The position numbers and the translations under genes were made by a program. A model generated the notes under the pieces. That model was given only the letters and a program-made list of their open reading frames with translations. It was not told the DNA's origin and did not search any database. A stretch of DNA of 64,000 nucleotides from Jiangella ureilytica (GTDB lineage: Bacteria; Actinomycetota; Actinomycetes; Jiangellales; Jiangellaceae): NCBI RefSeq assembly GCF_004348545.1, contig NZ_SMKL01000018.1, positions 1-64,000 of the forward strand, written 5' to 3'. Of the stretch, positions 1 through 8,443 are shown piece by piece. Each line of letters starts with the position of its first letter. Within the stretch, counting starts at the first letter, position 1.

Positions 1-532
1 GCGCACCGTAGTCGCCCGGCCCACCCGCCGCAGCCAGCCGCGCCTCGGCCCACTCCTCGACCGTGACCAGCCGCAGCTCGTCGAGCTGCCGGACCGCGGG
101 CGCCAGGAACGCGGCGTCGGCGACGTCGGCGAACGCCGGGCCGCGCCACAGGTCGAGCGCCCGCCCGAGCAGGTCGGCACGGGTCGCGGCGTCGGCGTGC
201 GCCCGGGCCCGGGTGACCAGTGCCGCGAACCGCCCGGCGTCGACGTCGTCGGCCGCGACCTGCAGCACGTAGCCCGCTGGACGGTGCACCAGTAGCCCGC
301 GCCCGGCTCCCAGCGCCCGCCGCAGCAGCGACACCTTGGTCTGCAGGGCGCCGCGCGGATCGGCCGGCGGCGCGTCGCCCCACAGCGCGTCGACCAGCCG
401 GTCGGCCGAGATCGTCCGCCCGCGGTGTGTCAGCAGGGCGGCCAGCAGCAGCCGGACCTTCGCCTCGGGGACCCGCACCGCGACGCCGCCGGCCGTGGTG
501 ACCTGCAGCGGGCCGAGCACCCCGAAGCGCAC
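1..532 (-). CDS. BTAD/AfsR-SARP family transcriptional regulator (C-terminus outside window)
   Basis: The first 177 residues of a regulator are visible; the gene continues past the left edge. It begins VRFGVLGPLQVTTAGG, the usual opening of an OmpR-like winged-helix domain in AfsR/SARP proteins, with a DRLVDALWGD segment around residue 40 and LQTKVSLLRRALG in the recognition helix region. A BTAD domain follows from about residue 95 (VDAGRFAALVTRARAH, RALDLWRGPAFADV). The GTG start at 532 is forced by an in-frame stop just upstream. It is divergent from the imine-reductase-like gene starting at 633 with 100 bases between them, so it may control that gene (inference). Whether an NB-ARC ATPase follows cannot be seen. 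Confidence 0.85.
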   Translation of the reverse strand, partial: MRFGVLGPLQVTTAGGVAVRVPEAKVRLLLAALLTHRGRTISADRLVDALWGDAPPADPRGALQTKVSLLRRALGAGRGLLVHRPAGYVLQVAADDVDAGRFAALVTRARAHADAATRADLLGRALDLWRGPAFADVADAAFLAPAVRQLDELRLVTVEEWAEARLAAAGGPGDYGA

Positions 533-632
533 GCCACCACGCTAACCGACCACACCGACACCCGGCCGTGAGCGTTTCGAAAGCGCCCCGGCGCACGCTG
601 CGGAGACATCCGAACGACGAGGAGACAGAACC

Positions 633-1508
633 ATGACCGACCGCCACCCCGTCACCGTCGTCGGCCTGGGCGCCATGGGCCGCGAGATCGCCCGCGTGCT
701 GCTCGAGGCCGGCCACCCGACCACGGTGTGGAACCGGACGCGGTCGCGCGCCGACGACCTCGTGGCCCGCGGCGCGACCCGGGCGGACACCGTCGGGCAG
801 GCCGTCGCCGGCAGCCCGCTCGTGCTGGTCTGCGTGCTCGACTACGCCGCGACCCGCGAGCTGCTCGAACCGGTCGCCGCGGAGCTGGCCGGGCGCACCG
901 TCGTCCAGCTCACCACCGGCACGCCGAGGCAGGCCCGCGAGCTCGCCGCCTGGGCCGCCGAGCACGGCATCGCCTACGTCGACAGCGGCATGATGGCGAC
1001 GCCGCCGATGGTCGGCCGCCCGGGGTCGGCGTTCCTCTACAGCGGCGACGAGGCCGCCTTCTCGCGGTATCGGGAGACGTTGGAGCTGCTGGGGACGGCC
1101 CGCTGGTTCGGAGCCGACGCCGGGCTGGCCTCGCTGTACGACCTGGCGCTGCTGTCCGGCATGTACACGATGTTCGCCGGGTTCCTGCACGGCGCGGCGA
1201 TGGTCGGCACGGCGGGCGTGAGCGCCGCCGAGTTCGCCGCCGACGCCGGTGACTGGCTGCGCGCGATGACGGGATCGCTGCCCCACGCCGCGAGGTTCGT
1301 CGACACCGGCGACTACACCACCGACGTGCAGAGCGTCGAGTTCAACAAGTCCGCGCTGGATGTGATCGTGCAGGCCAGCCGGGACCAGGGCGTCGCCGCC
1401 GACCTCGTCGCGCCGATCCAGGAGCTGCTCGCCCGGCAGCTCGCCGAGGGGCACGGGAAGGAGGCGTTCGACCGGATCATCGAGAGCATCCGGCCCCGTC
1501 CCGCCTGA
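633..1508 (+). CDS. NAD(P)-dependent oxidoreductase, imine reductase / 3-hydroxyisobutyrate dehydrogenase-like
   Basis: A 291-residue soluble reductase. The Rossmann domain starts at residue 7 with the dinucleotide motif G11-L-G-A-M-G16, and N34-R35-T36 at the end of strand beta-2 suits NADPH rather than NADH. A long interdomain helix and an all-helical C-terminal domain follow, as in imine reductases and beta-hydroxyacid dehydrogenases. The dehydrogenase catalytic lysine is not apparent, and D170 (SLYDLALL) lies where many imine reductases carry a catalytic Asp, which favours the imine reductase branch. AGGAGACAG precedes the ATG. The substrate is unknown. It is divergent from a BTAD regulator. 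Confidence 0.85.
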   Translation: MTDRHPVTVVGLGAMGREIARVLLEAGHPTTVWNRTRSRADDLVARGATRADTVGQAVAGSPLVLVCVLDYAATRELLEPVAAELAGRTVVQLTTGTPRQARELAAWAAEHGIAYVDSGMMATPPMVGRPGSAFLYSGDEAAFSRYRETLELLGTARWFGADAGLASLYDLALLSGMYTMFAGFLHGAAMVGTAGVSAAEFAADAGDWLRAMTGSLPHAARFVDTGDYTTDVQSVEFNKSALDVIVQASRDQGVAADLVAPIQELLARQLAEGHGKEAFDRIIESIRPRPA

Positions 1509-1524
1509 CGCCGGGCCGCACCGG

Positions 1525-1872
1525 TCACTCCACCGGCGTGACCGTGACCCCGTGCCGGGCCGCGTGCTCCTCGCCCCACGCGTACATCGCCTCGAGGACG
1601 GGCGTGAGGCTGCGGCCCTCGGGCGTGAGGTCGTACGTGACCGGCGCCGGGACGCCGTCGTGCACGGTGCGGGCGACCAGGCCGTCGCGCTCGAGCTCGC
1701 GCAACCGCTCGGTGAGGACCTTCTCCGACACGTCGGGCATGCGCCGGCGCAGCTCGCCGTAGCGGTGCACGCCCTCCTTCAGGTGCGCCAGGATCACCGG
1801 CGTCCAGCGGTTGGCGAGGACGTCGACGGTGACCTCGACCGGGCAGTAGTACCGCGTGCGCGCGACGCTCAT
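1525..1872 (-). CDS. HxlR family winged-helix transcriptional regulator
   Basis: A 115-residue protein that is almost entirely the HxlR (MarR-like) winged helix: CPVEVTVDVLANRWTPVILAHL, then the RYGELRRRMPDVSEKVLTERLRELERDGLV recognition segment and a DLTPEGRSL wing. The single Cys near residue 10 is where redox- or aldehyde-sensing members carry their sensor thiol. ATG 1872 is preferred over upstream in-frame starts because GGAGGTGAG lies six bases before it. It is convergent with the reductase ending at 1508 and divergent from the globin gene, either of which may be its target. Confidence 0.88.
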   Translation of the reverse strand: MSVARTRYYCPVEVTVDVLANRWTPVILAHLKEGVHRYGELRRRMPDVSEKVLTERLRELERDGLVARTVHDGVPAPVTYDLTPEGRSLTPVLEAMYAWGEEHAARHGVTVTPVE

Positions 1873-1942
1873 GGCCGCCTCACCTCCACGCACCACACGG
1901 TACGTTCTTGTCCCGCGTGCAGCGCGGTGGTGGACTCGTCGG

Positions 1943-2416
1943 GTGAGTGTTCCGACACTGTACGAGTGGGCCGGCGGCGCCCCGGCGTTCGAGCGGCTGT
2001 TCGCCGCGTTCTACGTGAAGGTCCGGGCCGATCCGGAGCTGGGCGAGCTGTTCCGCGACATGGACCCGGGCCATCCGCGGCACGTGGCCGCCTGGCTGGG
2101 CGAGGTGTTCGGCGGGCCGAAGGCGTACTCGGAGCAGCGCGGCGGGCACGCGCACATGGTCGGCAAGCACGTCGGCAGGGCGATCACCGAGCGGCAGCGG
2201 CGGCGCTGGGTCGAGCTGCTGCAGGACGCCGCCGACGAGGCCGGGCTGCCGGCCGACCCGGAGTTCCGGGCCGCCTTCACCGGCTACGTCGAGTGGGGCA
2301 GCCGCATGGCGGTGCTGCTGTCGCAGCCCGGCGCGACGCCGGACCCGCACGAGCCGATGCCGACGTGGACGTGGGTGCTCCCGCCCTGGCAGCCGCCCGG
2401 CGACGGCGACGCCTGA
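1943..2416 (+). CDS. Group II truncated hemoglobin (GlbO-like)
   Basis: 157 residues with the 2-on-2 globin pattern: TLYEWAGGAPAFERLFAAFY in helices A/B, FRDMDPGHPRHVAAWLGEVFGGP in the E-helix region, and H76 in MVGKHVGRAI as the likely proximal heme ligand. W85-E86-like WVELLQDAADEAG matches helix G of GlbO proteins. Members bind O2 or handle NO and peroxide. The GTG start has no good ribosome site, so a leaderless message is possible. The C-terminal tail is Pro- and Trp-rich. The gene lies head to head with the HxlR regulator. Confidence 0.85.
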   Translation: MSVPTLYEWAGGAPAFERLFAAFYVKVRADPELGELFRDMDPGHPRHVAAWLGEVFGGPKAYSEQRGGHAHMVGKHVGRAITERQRRRWVELLQDAADEAGLPADPEFRAAFTGYVEWGSRMAVLLSQPGATPDPHEPMPTWTWVLPPWQPPGDGDA

Positions 2417-2459
2417 CGGCCCCTGGCCCGGCCGCCCGGACGGGACTACCGTGATCAGC

Positions 2460-2858
2460 ATGGCGAGCTGGGACGACGTCAGCCGCATCGCGACGGCGCT
2501 GCCCGAGGCCGACGAGCACAGCGGCCGCGACGGACTGCGCAGCTGGCGCATCCGCGACAAGACGTTCGCCTGGGAGCGGCCGCTGCGCAAGGCCGACCTC
2601 GAGGCGCTCGGCGACGCCGCGCCCGACGGGCCGGTCCTCGGCGTCTGGGTCGCCGACCTCGGGGTCAAGGAGGCGCTCCTGGCCGACGACCCCGTCGTCT
2701 TCTTCACGACGCCGCACTTCGACGGCTATCCGGCGGTGCTGGTGCTGCTCGACCGCATCGACGAGCCCGAGCTCACCGAGCTCATGGTCGAGGCCTGGCT
2801 GGACCGCGCGCCCAAGAAGGTCGCCCAGGCCTACCTCGACGAGACCGAGCCGCGCTGA
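2460..2858 (+). CDS. MmcQ/YjbR family protein
   Basis: About 132 residues; the family has a CyaY-like fold and no firmly known role. Recognisable pieces are WDDVSRIATALPEADEHSG at the start, the WRIRDKTFAWERPL strand pair, VVFFTTPHFDGYPAVLVLLDRID in the middle and the LVEAWLDRAPKKVAQAYLDE helix at the end. The coding frame also offers a GTG at 2451, nine bases upstream. It is a monocistronic-looking gene, convergent with the TetR gene ending at 2935. Confidence 0.8.
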   Translation: MASWDDVSRIATALPEADEHSGRDGLRSWRIRDKTFAWERPLRKADLEALGDAAPDGPVLGVWVADLGVKEALLADDPVVFFTTPHFDGYPAVLVLLDRIDEPELTELMVEAWLDRAPKKVAQAYLDETEPR

Positions 2859-2934
2859 AACCCCGTTGAACAGGGCCGGCGGGCCGACGACTCCCCGCCG
2901 GCGGCGACACCGTGATCGCCGGGCCGATCAGCGG

Positions 2935-3516
2935 TCAACGCGACGGCCGCACCCGGACGCCGTCGAGCGCCATGGTCAGCACGCGCTCCAGCTGCGCGGG
3001 GTCGGCGAACGGGTACATCGTCACGCCACCGACCAGCCGGATGACGTCGTCGAACGAGGCGTCGGGGCGGGCCTCGCCGGACTCCTGAGCCCGGCGCAGC
3101 AGCGGCTCGCCGGCCGCGCTGACGAGCTTCCAGCCGGAGGCGAACACCGCGGACCGGTGATTGAGCGCCTCGGCGATGGCCCGCTTGGTCGCCGTGTAGC
3201 CGACGAACCGGCGCAGCCAGGCGGCGAGCGCCTCCCACGGCGGCAGCTCGGCGACCTCGTCGGCGGCGCGGCACAGCACCTCGACCTCGTCGACGTAAAC
3301 AGCCTCGAAGAGGTCCTGCCGGGTGGGGAAGTGCCGGTACAGCGTGCCGATGCCCACCTCGGCGCGCCGGGCGATGTCCTCGAGCGACGCGCCCATGCCG
3401 GCCGCGGCGAACGCCTCGCGGGCCGCGGCGAGCAGCTTCTCGTAGTTGCGCCGGGCGTCGGCGCGCATCGGCCGGCGTCCGAGGACGCCGGACGTCGTCT
3501 CGTCGGCGTCGGTCAT
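2935..3516 (-). CDS. TetR/AcrR family transcriptional regulator
   Basis: 193 residues. The N-terminal helix-turn-helix is clear (ADARRNYEKLLAAAREAF, then ASLEDIARRAEVGIGTLYRHFPTRQDLFEAVY), followed by an all-helical ligand-binding domain ending in VTMYPFADPAQLERVLTMALDGV. ATG 3516 is preceded by GGAGGA. The gene is divergent from the LLM oxidoreductase at 3655, and two palindromes sit in the shared control region, so self-repression plus control of the oxidoreductase is likely. Confidence 0.9.
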   Translation of the reverse strand: MTDADETTSGVLGRRPMRADARRNYEKLLAAAREAFAAAGMGASLEDIARRAEVGIGTLYRHFPTRQDLFEAVYVDEVEVLCRAADEVAELPPWEALAAWLRRFVGYTATKRAIAEALNHRSAVFASGWKLVSAAGEPLLRRAQESGEARPDASFDDVIRLVGGVTMYPFADPAQLERVLTMALDGVRVRPSR

Positions 3517-3546
3517 GCGGTGGTCCTCCAAGGGAGCCTTGCAAGC

Positions 3547-3588
3547 GGAGGCGTGCCTCCATATAGTGATGTGGAGGGCGCCCTCCAC
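3547..3588. promoter_or_regulatory. Two palindromes in the TetR/LLM oxidoreductase divergent promoter
   Basis: A perfect 18-base palindrome GTGGAGGGCGCCCTCCAC lies at 3571-3588, and GGAGGC-GT-GCCTCC at 3547-3560. Both use GGAGG half-sites, and their centres are 26 bases apart. They are probable operators for the TetR protein encoded at 2935-3516 (inference). Confidence 0.6.
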
Positions 3589-3654
3589 TTTACGACTGCT
3601 TCCTCCCCCGAAGCACATCACATCCGGCTCTCCCAGCGAAGGACCCACCACGCC

Positions 3655-4527
3655 ATGAAGCTCGGCCTGCAGATTCCTGACTTCACCTGGCCCAACGGCC
3701 CCGCCGCGCTCGGCAGCGAGCTGGCCGCCGTCGCCCGCACCGCCGACGACGCCGGGTTCGAGTACCTCGCGGTCATGGACCACTTCTTCCAGATCCGCGG
3801 TGTCGGCCCGTCCGAGAACGACATGCTCGAGGCGTACACCACCCTCGGCTTCCTCGCCGCGCACACCGAACGGGCGAGGCTGCTCACCCTCGTCACCGGC
3901 ATCCAGTATCGCGAGCCCGGCCTGCTCGCCAAGACCGTCACGACGCTCGACGTCCTCTCCGGCGGCCGGGCGATGCTCGGCATCGGCGCCGGCTGGAACG
4001 AGGAGGAGTCGCGCGGCCTGGGCTTCCCGTTCCCGCCCACCGCCGAGCGGTTCGAGCGGCTCGAGGAGGCGCTGCGCTACGTCATGCAGATGTGGTCCGG
4101 CGACGACGCCCCGTTCGACGGCCGCTTCACGAAGGCCGAGCGGCTGCTGAACTCGCCGCAGGCGCTCAGCCGCCCGCACCCGCCGATCATGGTCGGCGGC
4201 GGCGGGGAGAAGAAGACGCTGCGGCTGGTCGCCCAGTACGCCCAGGCCTGCAACCTCTTCGACACCCCGGAGCTGCCGCACAAGCTCGACGTGCTGCGCT
4301 CGCACTGCGAGGACGTCGGCCGCGACTACGACGACATCACCAAGACCGTCTACCACCCGCTCGGTGTGGGCGAGAACGGCGACGGCACCCAGCGGCTGAT
4401 CGACCAGCTCGGCCGGCTCGCCGACCTCGGCGCCGACGTCGTCATCGGCAGCCTTCCGTCGGTGCCGCGGCTCGACGACCTCGAGCGCATCGGCGCCGAC
4501 GTCATTCCCGTCGCCGAGAAGCTCTGA
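3655..4527 (+). CDS. LLM class F420-dependent oxidoreductase
   Basis: A 290-residue luciferase-like (TIM-barrel) oxidoreductase: MKLGLQIPDFTW at strand 1, AVARTADDAGFEYLAVMDHFFQ, then ARLLTLVTGIQYREPGLLAKTVTTLDVLSGGRAMLGIGAGWNEEE, the hallmark of the F420/FMN LLM superfamily, and RPHPPIMVGGGGEKKTLRL later. In actinobacteria such enzymes usually use coenzyme F420; the substrate cannot be told. GAAGGA lies 11 bases before the ATG. It is under a divergent promoter shared with a TetR gene. Its stop codon abuts the stop of the convergent SDR gene. Confidence 0.9.
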   Translation: MKLGLQIPDFTWPNGPAALGSELAAVARTADDAGFEYLAVMDHFFQIRGVGPSENDMLEAYTTLGFLAAHTERARLLTLVTGIQYREPGLLAKTVTTLDVLSGGRAMLGIGAGWNEEESRGLGFPFPPTAERFERLEEALRYVMQMWSGDDAPFDGRFTKAERLLNSPQALSRPHPPIMVGGGGEKKTLRLVAQYAQACNLFDTPELPHKLDVLRSHCEDVGRDYDDITKTVYHPLGVGENGDGTQRLIDQLGRLADLGADVVIGSLPSVPRLDDLERIGADVIPVAEKL

Positions 4528-5304
4528 TCACCCCAGCGGCCCGAGGAAGACGCCGCCGCTGGCGTCCACGACGTTCGCGGTGATCCAGCGCGCGTCGTCG
4601 GAGACGAGGAACGCGACGGCGTCGGCGACCTCCTCGGGCTGCCCGATGCGGCGCAGCGCCGTCGCCGCGCTGAGCCGCTCGCGGACCGCGGGATCCTGCA
4701 GCGCGGCGTTGATCTTCGAGTCCGTGGGGCCCGGCGCGACGGCGTTGACGGTGATCCCGCGGGCGCCGAGCTCGTTGGCCAGGGCCCGCGTCATCACCTC
4801 GATGGCGCCCTTGCTCATGCCGTAGGCGAGCTGGTACGGCGCGGCCATCCGGGCGGCGATCGACGACACGCTGACGATCCGGCCGCCGTCGGGCATGATC
4901 CGCAGCGCCCGCTGGACGATCAGCAGCGGCGCCTTGACGTTGACGGCGAACACCTCGTCGACCTGCCGCGGCGTCAGCGCGTCGATGCCGCCCTGGAACA
5001 GCGCCGCGAGGTCGCCGTAGGCGGCGTTGTTCACCAGGACGTCCAGCGGCCGGTCACCGAGACCCGCCGCCAGTCCGTCGAACAGCGTGTCGACGGCCTC
5101 GTCGGGACCCAGCCGGGCGCCGACGGCGAACGCGCTGCCGCCGTCGTCCTCGATCAGCGCGACCGTCTCCTCGGCCGCCGCCTCGTTGCTTCCGTAGTGG
5201 ACGGCGACGGTCGCGCCGTCGTGTCCCAGCCGCCGTGCGATCGCCCGGCCGATCCCGCGTGAGCCGCCGGTGACGAGCGCCGTCTTCCCTGTGAGTCGTG
5301 GCAT
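4528..5304 (-). CDS. SDR family oxidoreductase (FabG-like)
   Basis: A 258-residue classical short-chain dehydrogenase: TGKTALVTGGSRGIGRAIARRL (TGxxxGxG cofactor site), VLVNNAAYGD (NNAG-type motif), SVSSIAA with the catalytic Ser, YQLAYGMSKGA giving the Y-x3-K pair, and VNAVAPGPTDS. R residues after the glycine loop suit NADP(H). ATG 5304 is preferred, although a GTG at 5331 is in frame. It is the last gene of a minus-strand run TetR-BTAD-SDR with only 34 bases after the BTAD stop, so it is probably co-transcribed and may be the regulator's effector enzyme. Confidence 0.92.
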   Translation of the reverse strand: MPRLTGKTALVTGGSRGIGRAIARRLGHDGATVAVHYGSNEAAAEETVALIEDDGGSAFAVGARLGPDEAVDTLFDGLAAGLGDRPLDVLVNNAAYGDLAALFQGGIDALTPRQVDEVFAVNVKAPLLIVQRALRIMPDGGRIVSVSSIAARMAAPYQLAYGMSKGAIEVMTRALANELGARGITVNAVAPGPTDSKINAALQDPAVRERLSAATALRRIGQPEEVADAVAFLVSDDARWITANVVDASGGVFLGPLG

Positions 5305-5338
5305 GGCCCGATCGTGGACGGCGCCGCTCACCGTCCGC

Positions 5339-7837
5339 TCACCGATCGCTGACGTGACCGTCCAGCCGCTCCAGATCGGCGACGGCGCCCAGCTCGCGGA
5401 AGAGGTCCCGCGCCACGCCGACGGCGCCGAGCTGCTCCAGCGCGACGGCCCGGCCCCAGCGGTCGCCGAGCGCGGCGAACGCGGCGTGCGCGGCGGTCAG
5501 TTCCTTCTCGGCGGTCGCCTGGTCGCCGTCGTGCCCGTGCCGCAGCGCGATCGCGACGCGTGCGAACGCCTGTGACCACGCGTCGGCGGCGAACTCGACG
5601 CCGGCGTGCGGACCCTCGGTCATGAACCGCACCAGCGGCAGGTAGGGCGAGCGCGGCGGCCCGGGCGGGTAGGGGACGGCCGCCGGCCGCCCGGCGGCCG
5701 CGGTGGCGACGGCGAGGGCGTACGCCTCGCCTCGGTCCGCCGACGCCTCGGCGAGCCGGGCGGCGACGGCGGCCCGCTCGCCGGTCTGCCCGCGCAGATG
5801 CCCGTGCCAGGTCAGCGCGGTGAGCAGCCGGAGTCCGAGGGCCGGATCGTGGTCGGCGGACCACCGCAGCGCCGCGGCGAGGTTGTCGTGCTCGGCGTCG
5901 AGCCGGGCCAGCCAGACCAGTTGGTCGTGGCCGCGCAGGTGCGGCTCGGCCGTCTCGGCCAGCTCCAGGAAGGTCCGGGCGTGGACGGCGTGGGCGTCGT
6001 CGGCCGCGGTGAGCCGGGCGGCGCAGAACTCGCGGACGGTGGACAGCATGCGGTAGCGGTCGCCGACGCGCTGGAGCAGCGACTTCTCGGTCAGCCCGGC
6101 GAGCAGGTCGTCCGGCCGCGGCTCGATGGCCGCGGCGGTCTCGGCGGTGACGCCGCCGGCGTACACCGAGACCCGGGCCGCGAAGCGTTGTTCGTGCGGC
6201 GTCAGCAGATCCCAGCTCCAGGCGGTGACGGCGTGCAGCGTGCGGTGGCGAGGCGCCGCGGTCCGGTCGCCGCGCGACAACAGCGCGAACCGGTCGTCGA
6301 TGCGGGCGGCCAGCTCGGCCGGGACGAGGGTCCGCAACCGGGCCGCGGCCAGCTCGATCGCCAGCGGCAGCCCGTCCAGCGCGGCGCAGATCCGCCGGAC
6401 GACCCGGCCGTCCTCGGCGGTGGTGGCCGGCGTCATGGGGCGGGACGGGTCGGCCGCGGCGGCGCGCTCGCGGAACAGCCGCTCCGCCTCGTGCGGCGGT
6501 AGCGGCTGCACCGGCCAGACCTGTTCGCCCGTGATCCCGAACGGCTCGCGCCCGGTCGCCAGCACCCGCACCCCGGGCGCCGCGGTCAGCAGACGACGGA
6601 GCAGCGCGGCGAGCTCGGCGACCATCCGGTCGCAGGTGTCCAGCACCAGCAGGATCCGCCGGTCCGCGAGCGCCGCCACCAGCCGCGCGGTCGCATCGGC
6701 CGGCCCGGACCGGATCGGGAACAGCCCGGCGGCGGGCAGGCCCAGCGCGCCCAGCAGCACCGCCGGCAGACTCGCGCCGTCGTCGACCCCGTCGAGATCG
6801 GCGAAGCACACCTCGCCCACATCCGCCTCGCCCGCGGCCTCGATGGCCAGCCGGGTCTTGCCGACACCGCCCGGACCGGTCAGGGTGACCAGCCGGCCCG
6901 ACGCCAGCAGCTCGCGCACGCGGACCACCTCCGCCGCCCGCCCGACGAAGCCGGTCAGCTGCGCCGGCAACGGCCGCGGCGCCGCCGGACCGACCGGGTC
7001 GCGCAGTAGCGCCGCGTTCAGCTCCACCAGCTCCGGCGAGGGCGAGACGCCGAGCTCGTCGTCCAGTCGCCCGCGGAGCCGGGCGAACACGGCGAGCGCC
7101 TCGGCCCGGCGTCCGTCGGCGGCGAGGGCTCGCATCAGCTGCCCGTGCAGACGTTCGCGCAGCGGCTGCTCGGCCGCCGCTGAGGTCAGCGACACGGCGA
7201 GCGAGCGGTGCCGGCCGAGCGCCAGCTCCGCCTCCGCCAGCTCCTCCAGGGCCGCCAACCGACGCTCCTCGAGCTCCGCGGCGGCCGCGACTGCGAATGG
7301 CGCCTCGCCGACGTCGGCCAGCGCCGGGCCGCGCCACAGGTCCAGCGCCGCTCGCAGTCGCTCGGCCGCCGCCTCGCCCGCCGACCGTGCCCGCTCGGCC
7401 GTCTCGCCCACCGCCTCCGCACCGCCCGATCCGAGTTGATCATGGAGAAATCGGCCTTCCCGGGCGTCTGGAGGCCCGATTTCTCCATGATCAACGGGGC
7501 GTGGGGCGGCCGGCGCGGCCAGCCGGGTGAAGCGGTGCACGTCGACCGCGTCGGGGTCGAGCGCCAGCCGGTAGCCGGCCGGGCCGTGCTCGACCGGCAC
7601 GCCGCGTGAGCGCAGCCGCGACACCTGTGCCTCGATCGCGTGCCGCGGCGACCCGGGCAGCTCCGCCCCGTAGACGCCGTCGATCAGGCGCGAGACCGGC
7701 ACCCAGCGGCCGGCGTCGAGCGCCAGCACCGCGAGCAGCGCCCGGGCCCGCCGCCCGCCCGGCGCGAGCCGGACGCCGTCGGCGCCCACCACCTCGATCG
7801 GACCGAGCAGCCGCACCCGCGGCGGCATCGAGGCCAC
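5339..7837 (-). CDS. BTAD/AfsR-family regulator with NB-ARC ATPase domain
   Basis: 832 residues. An N-terminal winged helix (RVRLLGPIEVVGADGVRLA, LLAVLALDAGRWVP) is followed by a BTAD domain with TPR-like helices, then an NB-ARC ATPase: Walker A GPGGVGKT in RLVTLTGPGGVGKTRLAIEAA, Walker B ILLVLDTCD and GLPLAIELAAARLRTL. A C-terminal helical repeat region ends the protein. Such proteins switch between nucleotide states to activate secondary-metabolite or accessory genes. A 61-base palindromic element (7435-7495) lies in frame inside the BTAD part and adds a stretch absent from relatives. The start is GTG 7837, or ATG 7828, four bases after the TetR stop. Confidence 0.9.
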   Translation of the reverse strand: MASMPPRVRLLGPIEVVGADGVRLAPGGRRARALLAVLALDAGRWVPVSRLIDGVYGAELPGSPRHAIEAQVSRLRSRGVPVEHGPAGYRLALDPDAVDVHRFTRLAAPAAPRPVDHGEIGPPDAREGRFLHDQLGSGGAEAVGETAERARSAGEAAAERLRAALDLWRGPALADVGEAPFAVAAAAELEERRLAALEELAEAELALGRHRSLAVSLTSAAAEQPLRERLHGQLMRALAADGRRAEALAVFARLRGRLDDELGVSPSPELVELNAALLRDPVGPAAPRPLPAQLTGFVGRAAEVVRVRELLASGRLVTLTGPGGVGKTRLAIEAAGEADVGEVCFADLDGVDDGASLPAVLLGALGLPAAGLFPIRSGPADATARLVAALADRRILLVLDTCDRMVAELAALLRRLLTAAPGVRVLATGREPFGITGEQVWPVQPLPPHEAERLFRERAAAADPSRPMTPATTAEDGRVVRRICAALDGLPLAIELAAARLRTLVPAELAARIDDRFALLSRGDRTAAPRHRTLHAVTAWSWDLLTPHEQRFAARVSVYAGGVTAETAAAIEPRPDDLLAGLTEKSLLQRVGDRYRMLSTVREFCAARLTAADDAHAVHARTFLELAETAEPHLRGHDQLVWLARLDAEHDNLAAALRWSADHDPALGLRLLTALTWHGHLRGQTGERAAVAARLAEASADRGEAYALAVATAAAGRPAAVPYPPGPPRSPYLPLVRFMTEGPHAGVEFAADAWSQAFARVAIALRHGHDGDQATAEKELTAAHAAFAALGDRWGRAVALEQLGAVGVARDLFRELGAVADLERLDGHVSDR
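7435..7495. repeat. Palindromic element inside the BTAD regulator gene
   Basis: Perfect 20-base arms, GTTGATCATGGAGAAATCGG at 7435-7454 and its complement at 7476-7495, enclose a 21-base loop. The element is read through in frame, encoding VDHGEIGPPDAREGRFLHDQ within the regulator. It is AT-richer than the surroundings and shares the GATCATGGAG core with the hairpin at 24110-24158, so the two probably belong to one dispersed repeat family. Confidence 0.85.
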
Positions 7838-7840
7838 GTC

Positions 7841-8440
7841 TCAGCCGTCGGCCGCGGCGGCCAGCGACCGGAACTTGCCGAGGTCGCCGCCGCAGGCCTG
7901 AGTGACCAGCTCGAGCGCGTCGGGATCGCCGGTGTCGTGCAGCTGCAGCGCCAGCACGGTGTTGATCAGCATGCCCTCGGCGAGGAAGTGGCTGGCGTCC
8001 TCGGGGGAGAGGCCGGCCTCGTCGCGGAGCAGCCGGTAGATCCTCATGAACCCGGACCGGCCGACGGGCCCGATGGCGGCGTCGTGGCCGAGGCTGAAGA
8101 TGTGCAGCAGTGACAGCAGGATGCCGCGGTCGGCGATGAGGTCGATGTAGGCCGCGCCCAGCCGCTGCTGCACCGTCCGGCCGCCGTCGGTAGCCGCGAC
8201 CGCCGCCCGGAACGCCGCCTCGATCCGCATGACCGCCCGCCGCGCGACCTCGACGAACAGGGTCTCCTTGCTGCCGAAGGCGCGCACCACGTACGCCTGG
8301 CTGATGCCGGCCGCGGTGGCGATCTGGTCGGTGGTCGCGCCCGCGTAGCCGCGTTCGCCGAACACGATGCTCGCCGCGGCCAGGATCGACTCGCGCCGCT
8401 CGGCCGCCGGGATCCGCCGTCTCGGTTCCATGGTTGACAT
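7841..8440 (-). CDS. TetR family transcriptional regulator
   Basis: 199 residues with a TetR DNA-binding domain: RRESILAAASIVFGERGYAGATTDQIATAAGISQAYVVRAFGSKETLFVEVARRA. The C-terminal domain is helical with a LLSLLHIFSLGHD core. It is divergent from an MFS drug-exporter gene (8505), the classic arrangement for a TetR repressor of an efflux pump. ATG 8431 is an alternative start. The stop lies four bases before the start of the BTAD gene, so the two are probably co-transcribed. Confidence 0.9.
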   Translation of the reverse strand: MSTMEPRRRIPAAERRESILAAASIVFGERGYAGATTDQIATAAGISQAYVVRAFGSKETLFVEVARRAVMRIEAAFRAAVAATDGGRTVQQRLGAAYIDLIADRGILLSLLHIFSLGHDAAIGPVGRSGFMRIYRLLRDEAGLSPEDASHFLAEGMLINTVLALQLHDTGDPDALELVTQACGGDLGKFRSLAAAADG

Positions 8441-8443
8441 GTT

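Noticed and set aside
2935-4356. Minus-strand extension of the TetR frame to 473 residues
   Set aside because: The first 280 residues are antisense to the LLM oxidoreductase; the real start is ATG 3516 with a ribosome site.
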